A stretch of DNA of 64,000 nucleotides from Melieria omissa (GCA_963971225.1 OZ020269.1:18722921-18786920); one strand, 5' to 3'. Positions 21,181 to 31,098 are shown, counted from the first letter of the stretch. Notes: a model not told the origin generated them from the sequence alone. Program-made: numbers and translations.

Positions 21181-22771
21181 TTAGTCGCAGGCACCGGCAC
21201 TGTCGCCTGTGTCCGGGGCGTGGCTCTCCGCCTTCAGTTGCGCATTGCTGTTGTTGGCGCGCACACTGAGCGTGAAGACGCGCATGCGCGCCTCGTGCTC
21301 GGCCTGGCAGTGGCGCATGCGGGATTCGTGCTCGTCGCGCAGCTGGCGCAACTTCAGCTCCTGCTGCTGGCGGTAGTAGTTGAGCTTCATCTCCTGCTCC
21401 ATTTGCTCAAAGCGCAGCTTCTGCTCGTGCTCCTTGCGCGCGTAATCCATCTCGGCGAGGCGTGCGCGCTTCATCAGCTCGAACAGCTGCTTCTTGTATT
21501 TCTCTTCGGCAGGCGGGGAGGTGGAAGTTGTGGCGGCGGCGAGCGTGGCCAGCGGCAAGTTGGAGGGTTGCGCATCGACAACCCCGGCAATGGCGGTGTT
21601 CGCAACCGGTGCAACTGCGTCCGATTGTGTGGACTGCAACACATCAAAAAAATTCAACCAATTAAAGCACAAATAGTTAAAGCACCGCTTACATTTTGAC
21701 TTCGTTGTCTTTTTTGCTTGCCGACGGTGTGTTGACCAGGCGTGGCGGCCATTTGTTGCTTTTGTGCGGCACTCGCTTGCGCGCCTTTTTTCTTGCTGCG
21801 CGTGGGTGTTGCCAGCTGCGTGTCGTTCTGCGACTCGGCTGAAGGCGGCGGCGAAGGCAACGCAATCGTTGATGTCTGCAGCGTGTCCTCGCTGGCATTG
21901 GTAGAGGTGGGCAGCGCCGCCAGCGGTGTGTCCTCGTCGTCCAGCTCCAGCAGCTGCTCCTTCTTTATAACGACGCCGTTGCCGCGCGTTTGACTGCGCG
22001 CGCTAGCCGGATCCTTCTGCAACTCCTCCATGAACTCGATCATGTCCATGGGTTCCAGCGATCCGGCCTTCGGATGTTTTTGCTGGTATTCGCGCTTGGC
22101 CGAGTTTTTCATGCTGCGCCATTGCACCTGAATCTGTTCTAGTGATCGGTGGCGGAAGTTGAGCGCGTTGAATCTGTAAAATGTTCAAAAGGACAGTAAG
22201 TGATATGTGCTGAGGTGAAACAGGGGAGAACGCTGTATGCTTACTGCTTTGTGATCTGCAGCCAGGCCAGTCGTTTCGCTTTGATGCTCTTCGCGTCCAC
22301 ATTGCGATTTTCGACGTAGTCCACTTTCGCCTTAATAACCTCCACCAAAAGACACTTTGGGGCGAACGAGCGAAAAAGAACAACACAAAAAGAAACATTC
22401 AAAAATGGGGGGCATGTAGTTGAGCCGCGCATAGTGCTCGCTGCCTGCTGGGCATTTTTTTCATTTCCTCTTTTCTTTTTTGTGCTTCTTGTTTTGCTAC
22501 TACTCACCCTCTCCGCCTCTTCCCAATTAAGTGAGCGCTTTTTTCTGGTGCCTTTTTTCTTGCCGACGCCACCTACTTCCTTGTCCCCTTCCCCCTCTTC
22601 TTCTTTATCATGCTGCTGCTGCTGCTGCTCTTGTTGTTCTTGCTGCTGCTGCTGCGGCTCCTCCGTGCCACCGCCCTCGCCATCACCCTCTCCTTCGCCC
22701 AGCAACTCATCCGCTGGCGGCACCTTCACCGTCAGCGACAGCAGATTCCCATTCATCGCCTCCAGTTTCAT
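21181..22771 (-). CDS. Myb/SANT-like DNA-binding protein with C-terminal coiled coil
   Basis: Four exons on the minus strand: 22771-22508, 22354-22245, 22173-21693, 21633-21181. All introns are GT-AG and the joined frame is exactly 436 codons (435 residues). The first in-frame ATG is at 22771; a lysine-rich frame continues upstream to 22852 without an ATG, so an additional 5' exon is possible. Order: acidic/Gly-Glu and poly-Gln stretch (residues 24-60), basic KKKGTRKKR (about 72-80), Myb/SANT-like domain from about 82 (LNWEEAERCLLVEVI ... WLQITKQFN ... QVQWRSMKNSAKREYQQKHP), a Ser/Thr/Pro/Ala-rich linker, and a long charged coiled coil (about 328-403, EMDYARKEHEQKLRFEQMEQ). This is the layout of zeste/MSANTD-type regulators: DNA binding plus multimerisation. 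Probable nuclear transcription factor; the exact orthologue is not recognised. Confidence 0.85.
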
Positions 22772-23099
22772 TTTCCCACGCTTCCGCTTCTTCTTCACTG
22801 TTTCCAGATTTTCTTCAATTTTTAACAACTTTTCCCACCGTACAGCAAACAATTTAATTTACACTTTTCGCCCCACAATCTTTTCTGCTTGGATTTTTTT
22901 GTTTATACTCTCGAAAGGCCAGTCGCAAAAATTGCGAAACTGCGCGAAGTGGTCCAATACAGCGGTGGTGCCAAGTTCCACGCGCCGTCTGGCAGCACTC
23001 GAACGGGCTTGTCAATCCCAAAGCAGGCAGCAAACTAGTCGAAAGTTCATAGAATAGAAACATCACTATGGAATAGAATAGAATTGATGGAGTTTGTTG

Positions 23100-23450
23100 C
23101 AATGAGAGCAGAATTGATCTATTGTTGAAAGTTGTTAGAGAACATTCCCTAGATCCACTGACCTAGTGAAGCCTAGCCTCTTCTGCAAGCCAGGTAGCGC
23201 AGCGTGCAACGACATGCCGCATCGCAGTGTAATATGTGTTCAGGTATCTCCTCTGCTATTCTGCAAAGTCTACAGACCCTAACCTATTCTAGACCGATTG
23301 TATGCGTATGTTTGCTCAGTCTGCAATGCCCAGGTAGATGAACGATGACCCTTCTGTGCGGATTTTTCCTTAGTTTTCAGGCATTCTTCATTTCATTTGG
23401 GTTTATAACCATTAATAAACATTTTCGATTGCCTAAGACCCGAAACGCTA
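23100..23450 (-). pseudogene. LINE C-terminal fragment (Jockey/R1-like)
   Basis: A decayed minus-strand frame reads LPGHCRLSKHTHTIGLE, then VCRLCRIAEEIPEHILHCDA, the zinc-knuckle tail of a non-LTR reverse transcriptase. Stops and frameshifts interrupt it. The same family recurs at 52085-52440, sharing GTTGTTAGAGAA-CAT and the CCGATTGTATGC block. Confidence 0.75.
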
Positions 23451-23492
23451 CACCAGTATTCTGAATTCTTGGTTTCCTCCTCAAATCTTAGT

Positions 23493-23518
23493 GACTCTGC
23501 TAAGGCGTTAGCAGAGTC
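23493..23518. repeat. Perfect 11-bp-stem inverted repeat
   Basis: GACTCTGCTAA and TTAGCAGAGTC flank a 4-nt GGCG spacer. Function unknown; it may belong to the LINE relic next to it. Confidence 0.6.
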
Positions 23519-24099
23519 AAGAGAGTTATGGGTTGCGATCCCAGGGGATCGTGGCCGCCGCAGTCTTAATTTCATACTATTGGCTGGAATGTTGAGGCAC
23601 TTCGGTTTGGGCCTGCTTCATGCATTTTTTTATTTATTTTTTACTATACAAATTTGTTCAATAAGAATGTATTATTATTAACTATAATTAACTTAAGCAC
23701 TAATAGTGAGGGCTATCGGTTTCATAATTTTATATAAAGACTCGAGCTTTATACCACCAAATTGAATTGCAGTCGTTACCACAATTCCTTAAAAAATATT
23801 ACAAATGAAATCAATATTTTCAATTATTGTGTAGGAAACAAACTTGTTTCTTCATTTGCAAGTAAATACCTAATAAATTAAGTCGATGAAAACATGTAAA
23901 AACTAGCGAATACAAAAATATTTTAAACCGAATACTTATGTGCAAGTACACAATTCGAAGGCACCCCTTTTATACCCAAAATATCATCACTGTGTTGCAC
24001 GAGTACAATTGTCATCGACCGATTCTAGCAGCGAAAAGTGAGTTTCCTCCGGCACGCAGAGATTTTCAATAAAATACTGTAACTTTTGCAGCAGGAAAA

Positions 24100-24540
24100 A
24101 TGGGTATCGGTGATTATCCAGCTGAATACAATCCCAAGGTTCACGGACCATACGATCCGGCTCGCTACTATGGCAAACGTAAGTGATACAATGCGGAATT
24201 TCCTGGCCACGGCCATTGTACATTACGTAATGGTGTTTTTCGCTCCCGTTACATATGTGCAATTATCCTAACGAGCGCCTCTGGTCTCATTGCAGCGGAC
24301 ACTCCATTAGCTCAGGTGAAAATCTCTGAGCTGGGACAATGGCTGAGCCGTCGCAACAAGTCGCCGCAGGCCATGGCTGGCGCTGTCAGTCGCGCCTGGT
24401 GGCGCTGGCAGCACAAGTACGTCCAGCCCAAGCGCTCGGGCGTTGCTCCATTCTTCCAGGTGACGCTCGCTTGTATGATTTTCTTCTACACCATCAATTA
24501 CGGCAAGATGAGGCACCACAGGAACTACAAGTACCACTAA
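24100..24540 (+). CDS. ATPsynF: ATP synthase subunit f, mitochondrial
   Basis: Two exons, 24100-24178 and 24296-24540, with GT-AG splicing through a proline codon, give 107 residues, the expected family length. Subunit f is a small component of the membrane Fo part of mitochondrial ATP synthase, placed near subunit a and involved in dimer stability. Visible family marks are MGIGDYPAEYNPKVHGPYDP at the N-terminus, AVSRAWWRWQHKYVQPKRSG in the middle, one membrane span (about VAPFFQVTLACMIFFYTINY) and the basic tail HHRNYKYH. A TTTTGCAG acceptor just before the ATG (at about 24091) suggests a spliced 5' UTR. The gene is compact and nuclear, with AATAAA at 24697. Intact. Confidence 0.96.
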
Positions 24541-24696
24541 ACGACATTGAAGCGGCTGGGTTTCATTGCCTGAAACACTTTTCGGGATAAAAAAAAGATC
24601 CGCCAACACACTCACGTATATATTCCTGTTAACGCAAACTGTGTGCATTGCTTAAGAATTAGATTTTTGTTTTCGAAATGAAGCCGATTCGGTAGT

Positions 24697-24702
24697 AATA
24701 AA
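24697..24702 (+). promoter_or_regulatory. Poly(A) signal of ATPsynF
   Basis: AATAAA lies 157 bp after the stop codon. Confidence 0.65.
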
Positions 24703-25134
24703 TTTAACTAAATGAATGCGGCGGTTGTGCTGGAATCTGGAAAGAAAAAATGCGATGGCTTTTGTTTTTATTCGGTGTGAAAAGTTTTTTAGAGGTTTTC
24801 CAATTCGCAGATAATGAATTGATCATCAATCAGTGTTTTTACATTGACAAAACATGAACGATCTATTTAAAGCAGATATTTTTTAATATAAATTAATTTG
24901 AGAAATAATTTTTATGATTTTTAATTATTTCTTTTGAATAAATTCATATTGTCCTCTTCTGCGAATTGTCAGATAACTTGGTTGATACCAGTTTTACCTT
25001 GAAGACTACAGGAGATTATAATCAAGATGTAGGTAAGTTTAATATGTATCCGTTGCTTTTTAATATCTTTAATATCTGCTATGCTGCTATCGTGTTAAAA
25101 TCGGTGTTTTGATTTGTTTAGAATACAAATATTT

Positions 25135-25718
25135 TGTGGTGGAACAGGAGTTGGGTGTGGTAGAACAGAGGTCGGGTATAAAGTTTGTTGTGACCGCTTT
25201 TGGTTTGTCCGACGTCAGTAGCGTTCGGGTTGACCTATTTGAAGCGGCGGGTCACGCCAATTATTTTATGGCCAAAGTGCCTATGTGTGTGAGCAACCAA
25301 GAGAAACGCACGGTTTGTCTATTCTCAAGAAGCTGATTTTATTTTTCAATTTCCGTGTCTTAAATACAAAATTTAGAAACTGTTATACGGCTGAGCATTT
25401 CCAATGCTCCGCCCGATTTTCCAGTGTCGCGGAAGTGTGACCAATCAGCGTCACGGGACCCTTTCGGTCAGTTCAGCACTTTTCCTCAAGTGCCATTGCC
25501 CTGCGGTAGGTGACATCACACAGAGTGCCGATCAGTGCATGTTCCATATGTGGGACACTGCACCGCGGTCAGTCGTGTCGGATGGCACGCCGCTGGCTTA
25601 GCCACTTGAGTGTCGCTTGTGTCGTGCGCGCGTTGCTATTTGACACTTTGACACATTTGTGCTTGAGTGCAGCATGACTTGTCAGGGTTGGCATAAGTGG
25701 TTACACGGTACCACTACA
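25135..25718 (-). repeat. 3' LTR of the Gypsy element
   Basis: Apparently identical to the copy at 28118-28701. Coding orientation begins TGTAGTGGTACCGTG. Adjacent inside is a purine-rich AAGGGCAATGG that could act as polypurine tract. Confidence 0.92.
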
Positions 25719-25922
25719 CCATTGCCCTTAAGCGAAAAATTATTACTTGGAATAATTTTTTAAGATAGCGGTCGGGGTTTTCGGAGGTGGATTTGGAAAT
25801 GCTTAGCTTACATTATTTATGATAATTTTGGTGTGTTTTGGATATGTATGTTGTGTTTCTATGCTTTTTTCAATTCTTAGGGCAATAAATGTATATATTT
25901 TATGTTTTTGGTCTGTACAATT

Positions 25923-27221
25923 TTAGTTGTTACTTGCTATGTCATTATTTCCTAAAAATTTCTTAAGATTATTGTTATGTAATGTCTTATGCTTACCATT
26001 TATATCTAGGGTGGAGTTTACTCCATTTCTATCTATAATCTTGTACGGTCCGTGGTAAGGACTTTGTAACTTCTTACTTGATTCTAATTTAACAAAAACT
26101 AAATCTCCTATCCTTAACTGTGTATTATTGATATTTTTATTATAATTAGTTTGTCTCTTATGTTTAGCTATTTCTATCATATTCCTAGCCTTATCTATGG
26201 ATGTTTTCAGCCTAACTTTTAGTTCGTTGGCGTAGTTGTCAAAGTCATAAATCTTGTCGTGTTTGTTTGTTATGTCACTCGGTAATGACGGTAATTTGCC
26301 GAAAACTAACTCGTACGGTGAGTAGAGCGTTTCAACATGTGGTGTCGTATTGTATGCGAATGTATAGTATGGTACCCACCTATCCCATTCATGTTCGTCT
26401 GTGAATGCCAGTAGGTACTCGTGTAGTGTTCTGTGATTTCTTTCAAGTGCCCCTATTGTTTGGTGGTGGTAGGGTGTCGAAAAAATTTGTCGTATGTTGA
26501 GTAATTGGCATATGTTGTGCATTAGCTCGTTCGTAAACTCGGTGCCTCGGTCGGATTTCAATGTTTTAAAACAACCGTACTTGAGAATGAACTGTTCTAC
26601 AAGCGTTTTTGCTGTCGAGCGTGCGTCCTTGGTTTCCATCGGGTGTGCAATAATAAATTTTGTTAAATCGCATTGCATTGTGAGTATGTAGCGGAATCCA
26701 TTTGATATTCTTAATGGTCCGACTGTGTCAATGGTAATGGTTTCGAAACTTGTTGCTGGCGTGTCTGTTTTGACCATTTCTTCTTTTGTGTGCTTAATCG
26801 TTTTATTCTTGCAGCAGGTCAAGCAATTGTTTACAAATTCTTTTACCATTTGTCGCATGTTTTTCCATGCATAGCGTTGTTTTAATTTTAAAATTGTTTT
26901 TCTGATTCCTAAATGTCCGGCTGTGCTAGCGTTATGATATTCGTCTATTAGTTTATATTGTTGTAGTTTACTTTGAATATGTCGTGGAGCGTTGTATATT
27001 AGTATTTTTATAGGCGAGCATTTATCTTTATTTAATTCATTGTATTTCTTTTTGAATGCATTCATTGTAATATTTTCAAATTTAAAATTTTCTCTGCAAA
27101 GGGCTAGCTCCTTTATATGCAGGTTCTTTAGTGAACTGTGTAGTTTCTCCAACATTGAATCTAGATTCAAAGGGTCATCGCTACAAGTCACGTGCACTTC
27201 ATAATTATCAATATGTATCAT
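25923..27221 (-). CDS. Gypsy-type integrase (432 aa)
   Basis: One uninterrupted frame from an ATG at 27221. After about 110 residues of pre-integrase sequence come an HHCC zinc module (YHNASTAGHLGIRKT ... CLTCCKNK), then a DDE core (first Asp in ETITIDTVGP, second in LKSDRGTEF, Glu in IGALERNHR), and a C-terminal GPY-type module (GDLVFVKLE ... SPYHGPYKIID). The enzyme joins retrotransposon cDNA ends to chromosomal DNA. It is normally the last part of the pol polyprotein; here it stands alone because the upstream pol is deleted, so translation as a separate protein is uncertain. All catalytic residues are visible. Confidence 0.92.
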   Translation of the reverse strand: MIHIDNYEVHVTCSDDPLNLDSMLEKLHSSLKNLHIKELALCRENFKFENITMNAFKKKYNELNKDKCSPIKILIYNAPRHIQSKLQQYKLIDEYHNASTAGHLGIRKTILKLKQRYAWKNMRQMVKEFVNNCLTCCKNKTIKHTKEEMVKTDTPATSFETITIDTVGPLRISNGFRYILTMQCDLTKFIIAHPMETKDARSTAKTLVEQFILKYGCFKTLKSDRGTEFTNELMHNICQLLNIRQIFSTPYHHQTIGALERNHRTLHEYLLAFTDEHEWDRWVPYYTFAYNTTPHVETLYSPYELVFGKLPSLPSDITNKHDKIYDFDNYANELKVRLKTSIDKARNMIEIAKHKRQTNYNKNINNTQLRIGDLVFVKLESSKKLQSPYHGPYKIIDRNGVNSTLDINGKHKTLHNNNLKKFLGNNDIASNN

Positions 27222-27395
27222 CGGCCGATGCTTTTCTTTTATTTCATATTTCTAATACTATATTTCCTTGTGTCGAAATATTTTCGTACCTATGTTGTCT
27301 GTTTTTCCTGTCCATGCTTTCTATATTGTAAGATTACGAGTTTATGTGTAGATTTTGCATAGTGAGATATTTGTTTCTAAATCATTTATATTTAT

Positions 27396-27602
27396 TTAAA
27401 CCTGAGTTACATGTATGGTTTTTGTGTGTTTCTTAATGTAATTCTTATAATGTGCGTTGATTTGAATGAATACTAGTATTAATACTATGATACTTAAAAT
27501 ATATGTTAAATTTGTATTGTTTGTCGCTGCTGTTGATTGTGCTGCGCTCGCTGCATTATTGTTTGCAACAATAATCTCTTCCTTGCTTGGTTTCGTGCCC
27601 AT
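27396..27602 (-). CDS. Small membrane protein in the Gypsy element
   Basis: 68 residues from an ATG at 27602 that abuts the stop of the preceding frame. It starts MGTKPSKEE, which fits an N-myristoylation context (Gly2, Ser6, Lys7), followed by an Ala/Asn/Thr linker, one strongly hydrophobic span (LTYILSIIVLILVFIQI) and a basic tail (KNYIKKHTK). No family recognised. The layout suggests an intracellular-membrane anchored microprotein. It could be a native accessory protein of this lineage or a chance remnant of the deleted gag-pol region. Confidence 0.55.
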   Translation of the reverse strand: MGTKPSKEEIIVANNNAASAAQSTAATNNTNLTYILSIIVLILVFIQINAHYKNYIKKHTKTIHVTQV

Positions 27603-27955
27603 TAGTGCAGGGTTTTCAATTTATCAATTAAGTTGCGTTTAAGGTCCCGGTCTGTTGTTACGGGGATCAGTTTGTACAATATTGCTTTCTCTCTTCTTGC
27701 TGCAACCTTTTTTCCGCCTCTGGCGCGTCGTTTCTTTGCTGTCGTTGGGGCCTCTGCTGTTTGGGGTTTTGTTTTGCAGTTCCTCGCCTTGTACTCTTCG
27801 ATTGTGATGGCCCTCGGACCGGCTGATTTTGGTGTGGGCGTATATACGGGTGGCGTCGATGTTGTCGGTATGACGCTCTCTGGGACGTATTCTTGCTGCT
27901 GTACGGCTCGGACCCACTTTTCGAATACTGCGTCGATTTCTTCTTGCGTTGTCAT
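27602..27955 (-). CDS. Small basic ORF1 protein of the Gypsy element
   Basis: 117 residues from the ATG at 27955. The N-terminus is acidic and amphipathic (TTQEEIDAVFEKWVRAVQQQ), the middle is Pro/Thr-rich, and a strongly basic KKRRARGGKKVAARREK segment resembles a nucleic-acid-binding or nuclear-localisation patch. It is the first frame after the 5' LTR and so takes the position of gag or of a leader protein, but it has no recognisable capsid homology region or zinc knuckle. Confidence 0.55.
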   Translation of the reverse strand: MTTQEEIDAVFEKWVRAVQQQEYVPESVIPTTSTPPVYTPTPKSAGPRAITIEEYKARNCKTKPQTAEAPTTAKKRRARGGKKVAARREKAILYKLIPVTTDRDLKRNLIDKLKTLH

Positions 27956-28117
27956 TCCTGGGTGAATGATGGAGTTTGTGGATGTGAACGGTGGGTTTGC
28001 CTTTTTAAATTTTCAAATGTAGTGGTCGATAGTTATGGTCTGGCAGGACCGGTGTTACTGTGGGTTTTCATTTATTGGTGGGTGTTCCAGATTTGGTCGC
28101 AAGTGGCAGGATCGCCA

Positions 28118-28701
28118 TGTGGTGGAACAGGAGTTGGGTGTGGTAGAACAGAGGTCGGGTATAAAGTTTGTTGTGACCGCTTTTGGTTTGTCCGACGTCA
28201 GTAGCGTTCGGGTTGACCTATTTGAAGCGGCGGGTCACGCCAATTATTTTATGGCCAAAGTGCCTATGTGTGTGAGCAACCAAGAGAAACGCACGGTTTG
28301 TCTATTCTCAAGAAGCTGATTTTATTTTTCAATTTCCGTGTCTTAAATACAAAATTTAGAAACTGTTATACGGCTGAGCATTTCCAATGCTCCGCCCGAT
28401 TTTCCAGTGTCGCGGAAGTGTGACCAATCAGCGTCACGGGACCCTTTCGGTCAGTTCAGCACTTTTCCTCAAGTGCCATTGCCCTGCGGTAGGTGACATC
28501 ACACAGAGTGCCGATCAGTGCATGTTCCATATGTGGGACACTGCACCGCGGTCAGTCGTGTCGGATGGCACGCCGCTGGCTTAGCCACTTGAGTGTCGCT
28601 TGTGTCGTGCGCGCGTTGCTATTTGACACTTTGACACATTTGTGCTTGAGTGCAGCATGACTTGTCAGGGTTGGCATAAGTGGTTACACGGTACCACTAC
28701 A
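28118..28701 (-). repeat. 5' LTR of the Gypsy element
   Basis: Apparently identical to 25135-25718. It is the transcription-start copy in the minus direction. Confidence 0.92.
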
Positions 28702-28705
28702 ATTT

Positions 28706-29289
28706 ATAAATCTAAAATGTAATCTGGGAATTTGCATTCTCGTTTACAAACATGTTTAAATTCTATAGACTTGTAAACGATTATCCAATACAAGTTTTAC
28801 TTGTGTGAAATGTTTTATATAAAGAGAATTGTCAAGATTTTTAGTAACATATGTTGCAAAGAAAACATTCAAACAATTGCAAATAATAATCGGTTCTGAT
28901 GCAACCCTGCAGTATTCCTGCACCAACCTCATGCTTTCTCGCCCTGTGCACTGTTTTGAGTTGAAAGTTTTTTATTTGTTATCAGTGAACTGTTTTCTAT
29001 AAACATTAGAATTAAAATCGCATCCGACTTCATATTGTAACATTCAAGGTATATTTAGTTATTGTACCATTTTAATATTTCTTCAGCAGTAAAATGCAAC
29101 CCTACCGAAAATAATGAATACGTCGAATGCCTTATTTTCTACACCCTGTGAATTCTTCAGTGTTGGCTTTTGGCGGCGGCTCCAAAAGACTCCAAGCACA
29201 TTCAGCAGGAGTTTTGAAATTTTCTTCTCCAAATATCATATTCTTCAGTTACCAGTTGTCTTAGTTACAATACTCATTCTTCGAAAAGG
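28706..29289. other. Upstream region of the ZNF511-like gene
   Basis: AT-rich intergenic sequence. Probably holds the promoter and 5' UTR of the gene at 29290; no TATA box stands out. Confidence 0.4.
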
Positions 29290-30027
29290 ATGCTATCACC
29301 CGAACAGCTGGTCAAACACTTGCAAACCGTACCTGTCGGTTTTAAACATCCGGATGACGAGTTCTTCTCCAGCACCAATAAATCATTGCTTCCGTTTTAC
29401 AAAAAACTGGGCGTCATCACAAATGTAGAGGAGCAGCAGGACACAAAGGACTCTGACCATACCACAGAATTCTTTTGCAATGTGCCCGGCTGCCAACTGG
29501 TGTTCGAAGGCGTAGCTGCCTATCAGGCGCACTTCAACAGCGTTCATCGTTATCTGTGCGCCGAGTGTCGACGTTCGCTGCCCACAGCACACCTGCTTGA
29601 TCTGCACATCTCCGAACGACATGATACGTACTTTGCAGCGCGTGTAGAGCGAGGCGATGCGATGTATGCCTGTTTTCTGGAGGAATGCAAGCAGCTGATG
29701 CTGACGCCGGAACAGCGCAAGGAGCACTGCATTGCATTGCACAAGTTTCCCGGCAACTATCGGTTCGATCAGCTGAGCGGCAAGGCGACAGGTGCCAAAC
29801 AAAAGAGCAAGACAGAATCTCAGACTGCAGCTGGCACAGAAACAATGGATACGAGTGATAGTACAGCAGTGGTGCGCAAAATCAAAGCGTTTTCTTTTGG
29901 CCACCCGAAGGAAAAAACCTTTCATGCAAAATCGCTGCATAAAAACGGAGCCAAGACTAGTGAAGCGCTCGATGAATCATTGCATGATATGCAGCAGCTG
30001 AAGGAGGCGCTACAGGAACTCACCTAA
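29290..30027 (+). CDS. l(2)k10201: ZNF511-like C2H2 zinc-finger protein
   Basis: Single-exon frame of 245 residues from the ATG at 29290. Three zinc fingers sit close together: C63-C68-H81-H86 (FFCNVPGCQLVFEGV), C90-C93-H106-H111 (YLCAECRRSLPTA) and C128-C133-H146-H151 (YACFLEECKQLMLTP). The N-terminal PDDEFFSSTN segment and the second finger's H-ERHDTYF extension match the ZNF511 family, whose Drosophila member is l(2)k10201. The role is nuclear and poorly defined. The C-terminal third is Ser/Thr/Lys-rich with a short leucine-containing helix (DMQQLKEALQEL). It ends 131 bp from the convergent OST4 gene. The symbol is inferred from similarity. Confidence 0.88.
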   Translation: MLSPEQLVKHLQTVPVGFKHPDDEFFSSTNKSLLPFYKKLGVITNVEEQQDTKDSDHTTEFFCNVPGCQLVFEGVAAYQAHFNSVHRYLCAECRRSLPTAHLLDLHISERHDTYFAARVERGDAMYACFLEECKQLMLTPEQRKEHCIALHKFPGNYRFDQLSGKATGAKQKSKTESQTAAGTETMDTSDSTAVVRKIKAFSFGHPKEKTFHAKSLHKNGAKTSEALDESLHDMQQLKEALQELT

Positions 30028-30158
30028 GTTAATTATAAGCCTAATGTTATGGTTCAATTGTTATCATCTTTATTACAACAGCATGAATTTTTACAAAACG
30101 CAACAGAATTTTATTTTGTTGAAGGAAATGTTTGAGTTTGGTTGATGGAATTGCAGAT

Positions 30159-30352
30159 TCACTTTGTTTTGGTTATGCTCCTGCAAAGAGAGAAAATTAA
30201 CAGTGCTACCCGGTACACACCGCGACAGGTTGGGTCGTTGATACTCACTTGCCCACTGCATTGGCGTTAATGTAGTGATAGGCCACAACGAGCAGAAACA
30301 GAAAAACGCCCAAAACATTGGAGAACACGGCCAATTGCACATCGGTGATCAT
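30159..30352 (-). CDS. Ost4: Oligosaccharyltransferase subunit OST4
   Basis: Two exons, 30352-30249 and 30180-30159, give 41 residues. The first exon encodes [35 protein letters not shown]: one membrane helix nearly identical to OST4 of other animals. OST4 is the smallest subunit of the ER oligosaccharyltransferase and helps hold STT3 in the complex for N-glycosylation. Splicing at AA|GTGAGT to CTTTGCAG|G adds the basic tail SITKTK, like the lysine-rich ends of other OST4 proteins. If the intron is kept, a TGA directly follows GK (stop at 30245) and the protein would be 35 residues. An acceptor at about 30390 (TTCTATTCACAG) suggests a 5' UTR intron. Short and easily missed. Confidence 0.93.
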
Positions 30353-30858
30353 GTTGCTGCAGGATTTTACGGCTACGCTACGAATGAACTGTGAATAGAA
30401 AAAATGTTTTGAGCTTCTGGTCGGTGGGCGCAGTGACACGTCATGGCGTTTGCTGTGCGCTGCTTATGCAGATGGTAGCGCCACCACAAATGCTCATTTT
30501 GTATGTTGTTGAATTGTGTTACTAATGTTCTTAGCAAATTATTTTCAGATATTTACCTTTTCTAAATGTAGTAAATACGCAGAAAATACCAAATATTTGC
30601 CTGCCGGCGTGTGTAGCAACTTTAGTGTTGTTTTTTTTTCTTTCAACGGGATGACAGCAAGCGCTCGCAACTTGGCAGCATTGCTGCAGTATTTTCGATT
30701 TCGAAAGTGCAGGAGTGCGAAATGTTGCAAATTAGTATTTAATGCTACAAATGGGCGTGTAAACATGCTAAACGGGAAAATGAGATGAGAATGTTCTTGA
30801 ATTTAAAGTAAAATTCCAAGTAAAATCCAAAGGATTATCTTTGCTTGAATTGTTGGAG

Positions 30859-31092
30859 CCAAGGCGAATTCATACCAGGTGATAGCGTAAGGACAGCAAC
30901 AAAATTTCAATGTATTTTGTTTTTGTTTTCTGGGTTTAGATTGTCAAAAACAGCCAATCAGAACAAAGCTTGCTTTTTCATTTTAAACTGTCAAAGTTTT
31001 ACACAGGCACTTTGACAATCTAGACCTTTTCCACCACAAAAAAAATCAATTCGCCTCATTTAACGCTATCACCTGGTATGAATTCGCCTTGG
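30859..31092. mobile_element. 234-bp foldback MITE
   Basis: Perfect inverted ends of 29 bp (CCAAGGCGAATTCATACC inward) are flanked by TTGGAG at 30853-30858 and 31093-31098. A second inner pair (TAGATTGTCAAA with TTTGACAATCTA) makes the element fold further. The apparent 6-bp duplication does not match the usual mariner, hAT or PIF sizes. No coding capacity. Confidence 0.85.
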
Positions 31093-31098
31093 TTGGAG

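Larger units (their letters stand above)
25135..28701 (-). mobile_element. Ty3/Gypsy LTR retrotransposon, internally shortened
   Basis: Two 584-bp LTRs (25135-25718 and 28118-28701) look identical by eye, start TGTGGT and end CTACA on the plus strand, and are bracketed by ATTT at 25131-25134 and 28702-28705. The coding direction is minus. Next to the 5' LTR a TGGCGATCCTGCC segment (complement ending at 28117) fits a tRNA primer site. The interior is only 2399 bp and codes for two small proteins and an integrase; gag, protease, reverse transcriptase and RNase H are absent. Identical LTRs with a clean duplication indicate recent insertion, so the polymerase functions were presumably supplied by a relative. 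Confidence 0.93.

Noticed and set aside
21130..21699. 189-codon plus-strand frame
   Set aside because: Antisense shadow of the coiled-coil exon; Leu/Val-rich because of the opposite strand's codons.
22434..23057. 207-codon plus-strand frame opposite the SANT gene
   Set aside because: Its low-complexity Cys/Ser/Pro/Leu composition is the shadow of the Gln/Glu-rich exon. The spliced minus gene fits splice sites and domain structure.
29383..29940. 185-codon minus frame opposite the zinc-finger gene
   Set aside because: No domain; overlaps a well-supported C2H2 coding region.
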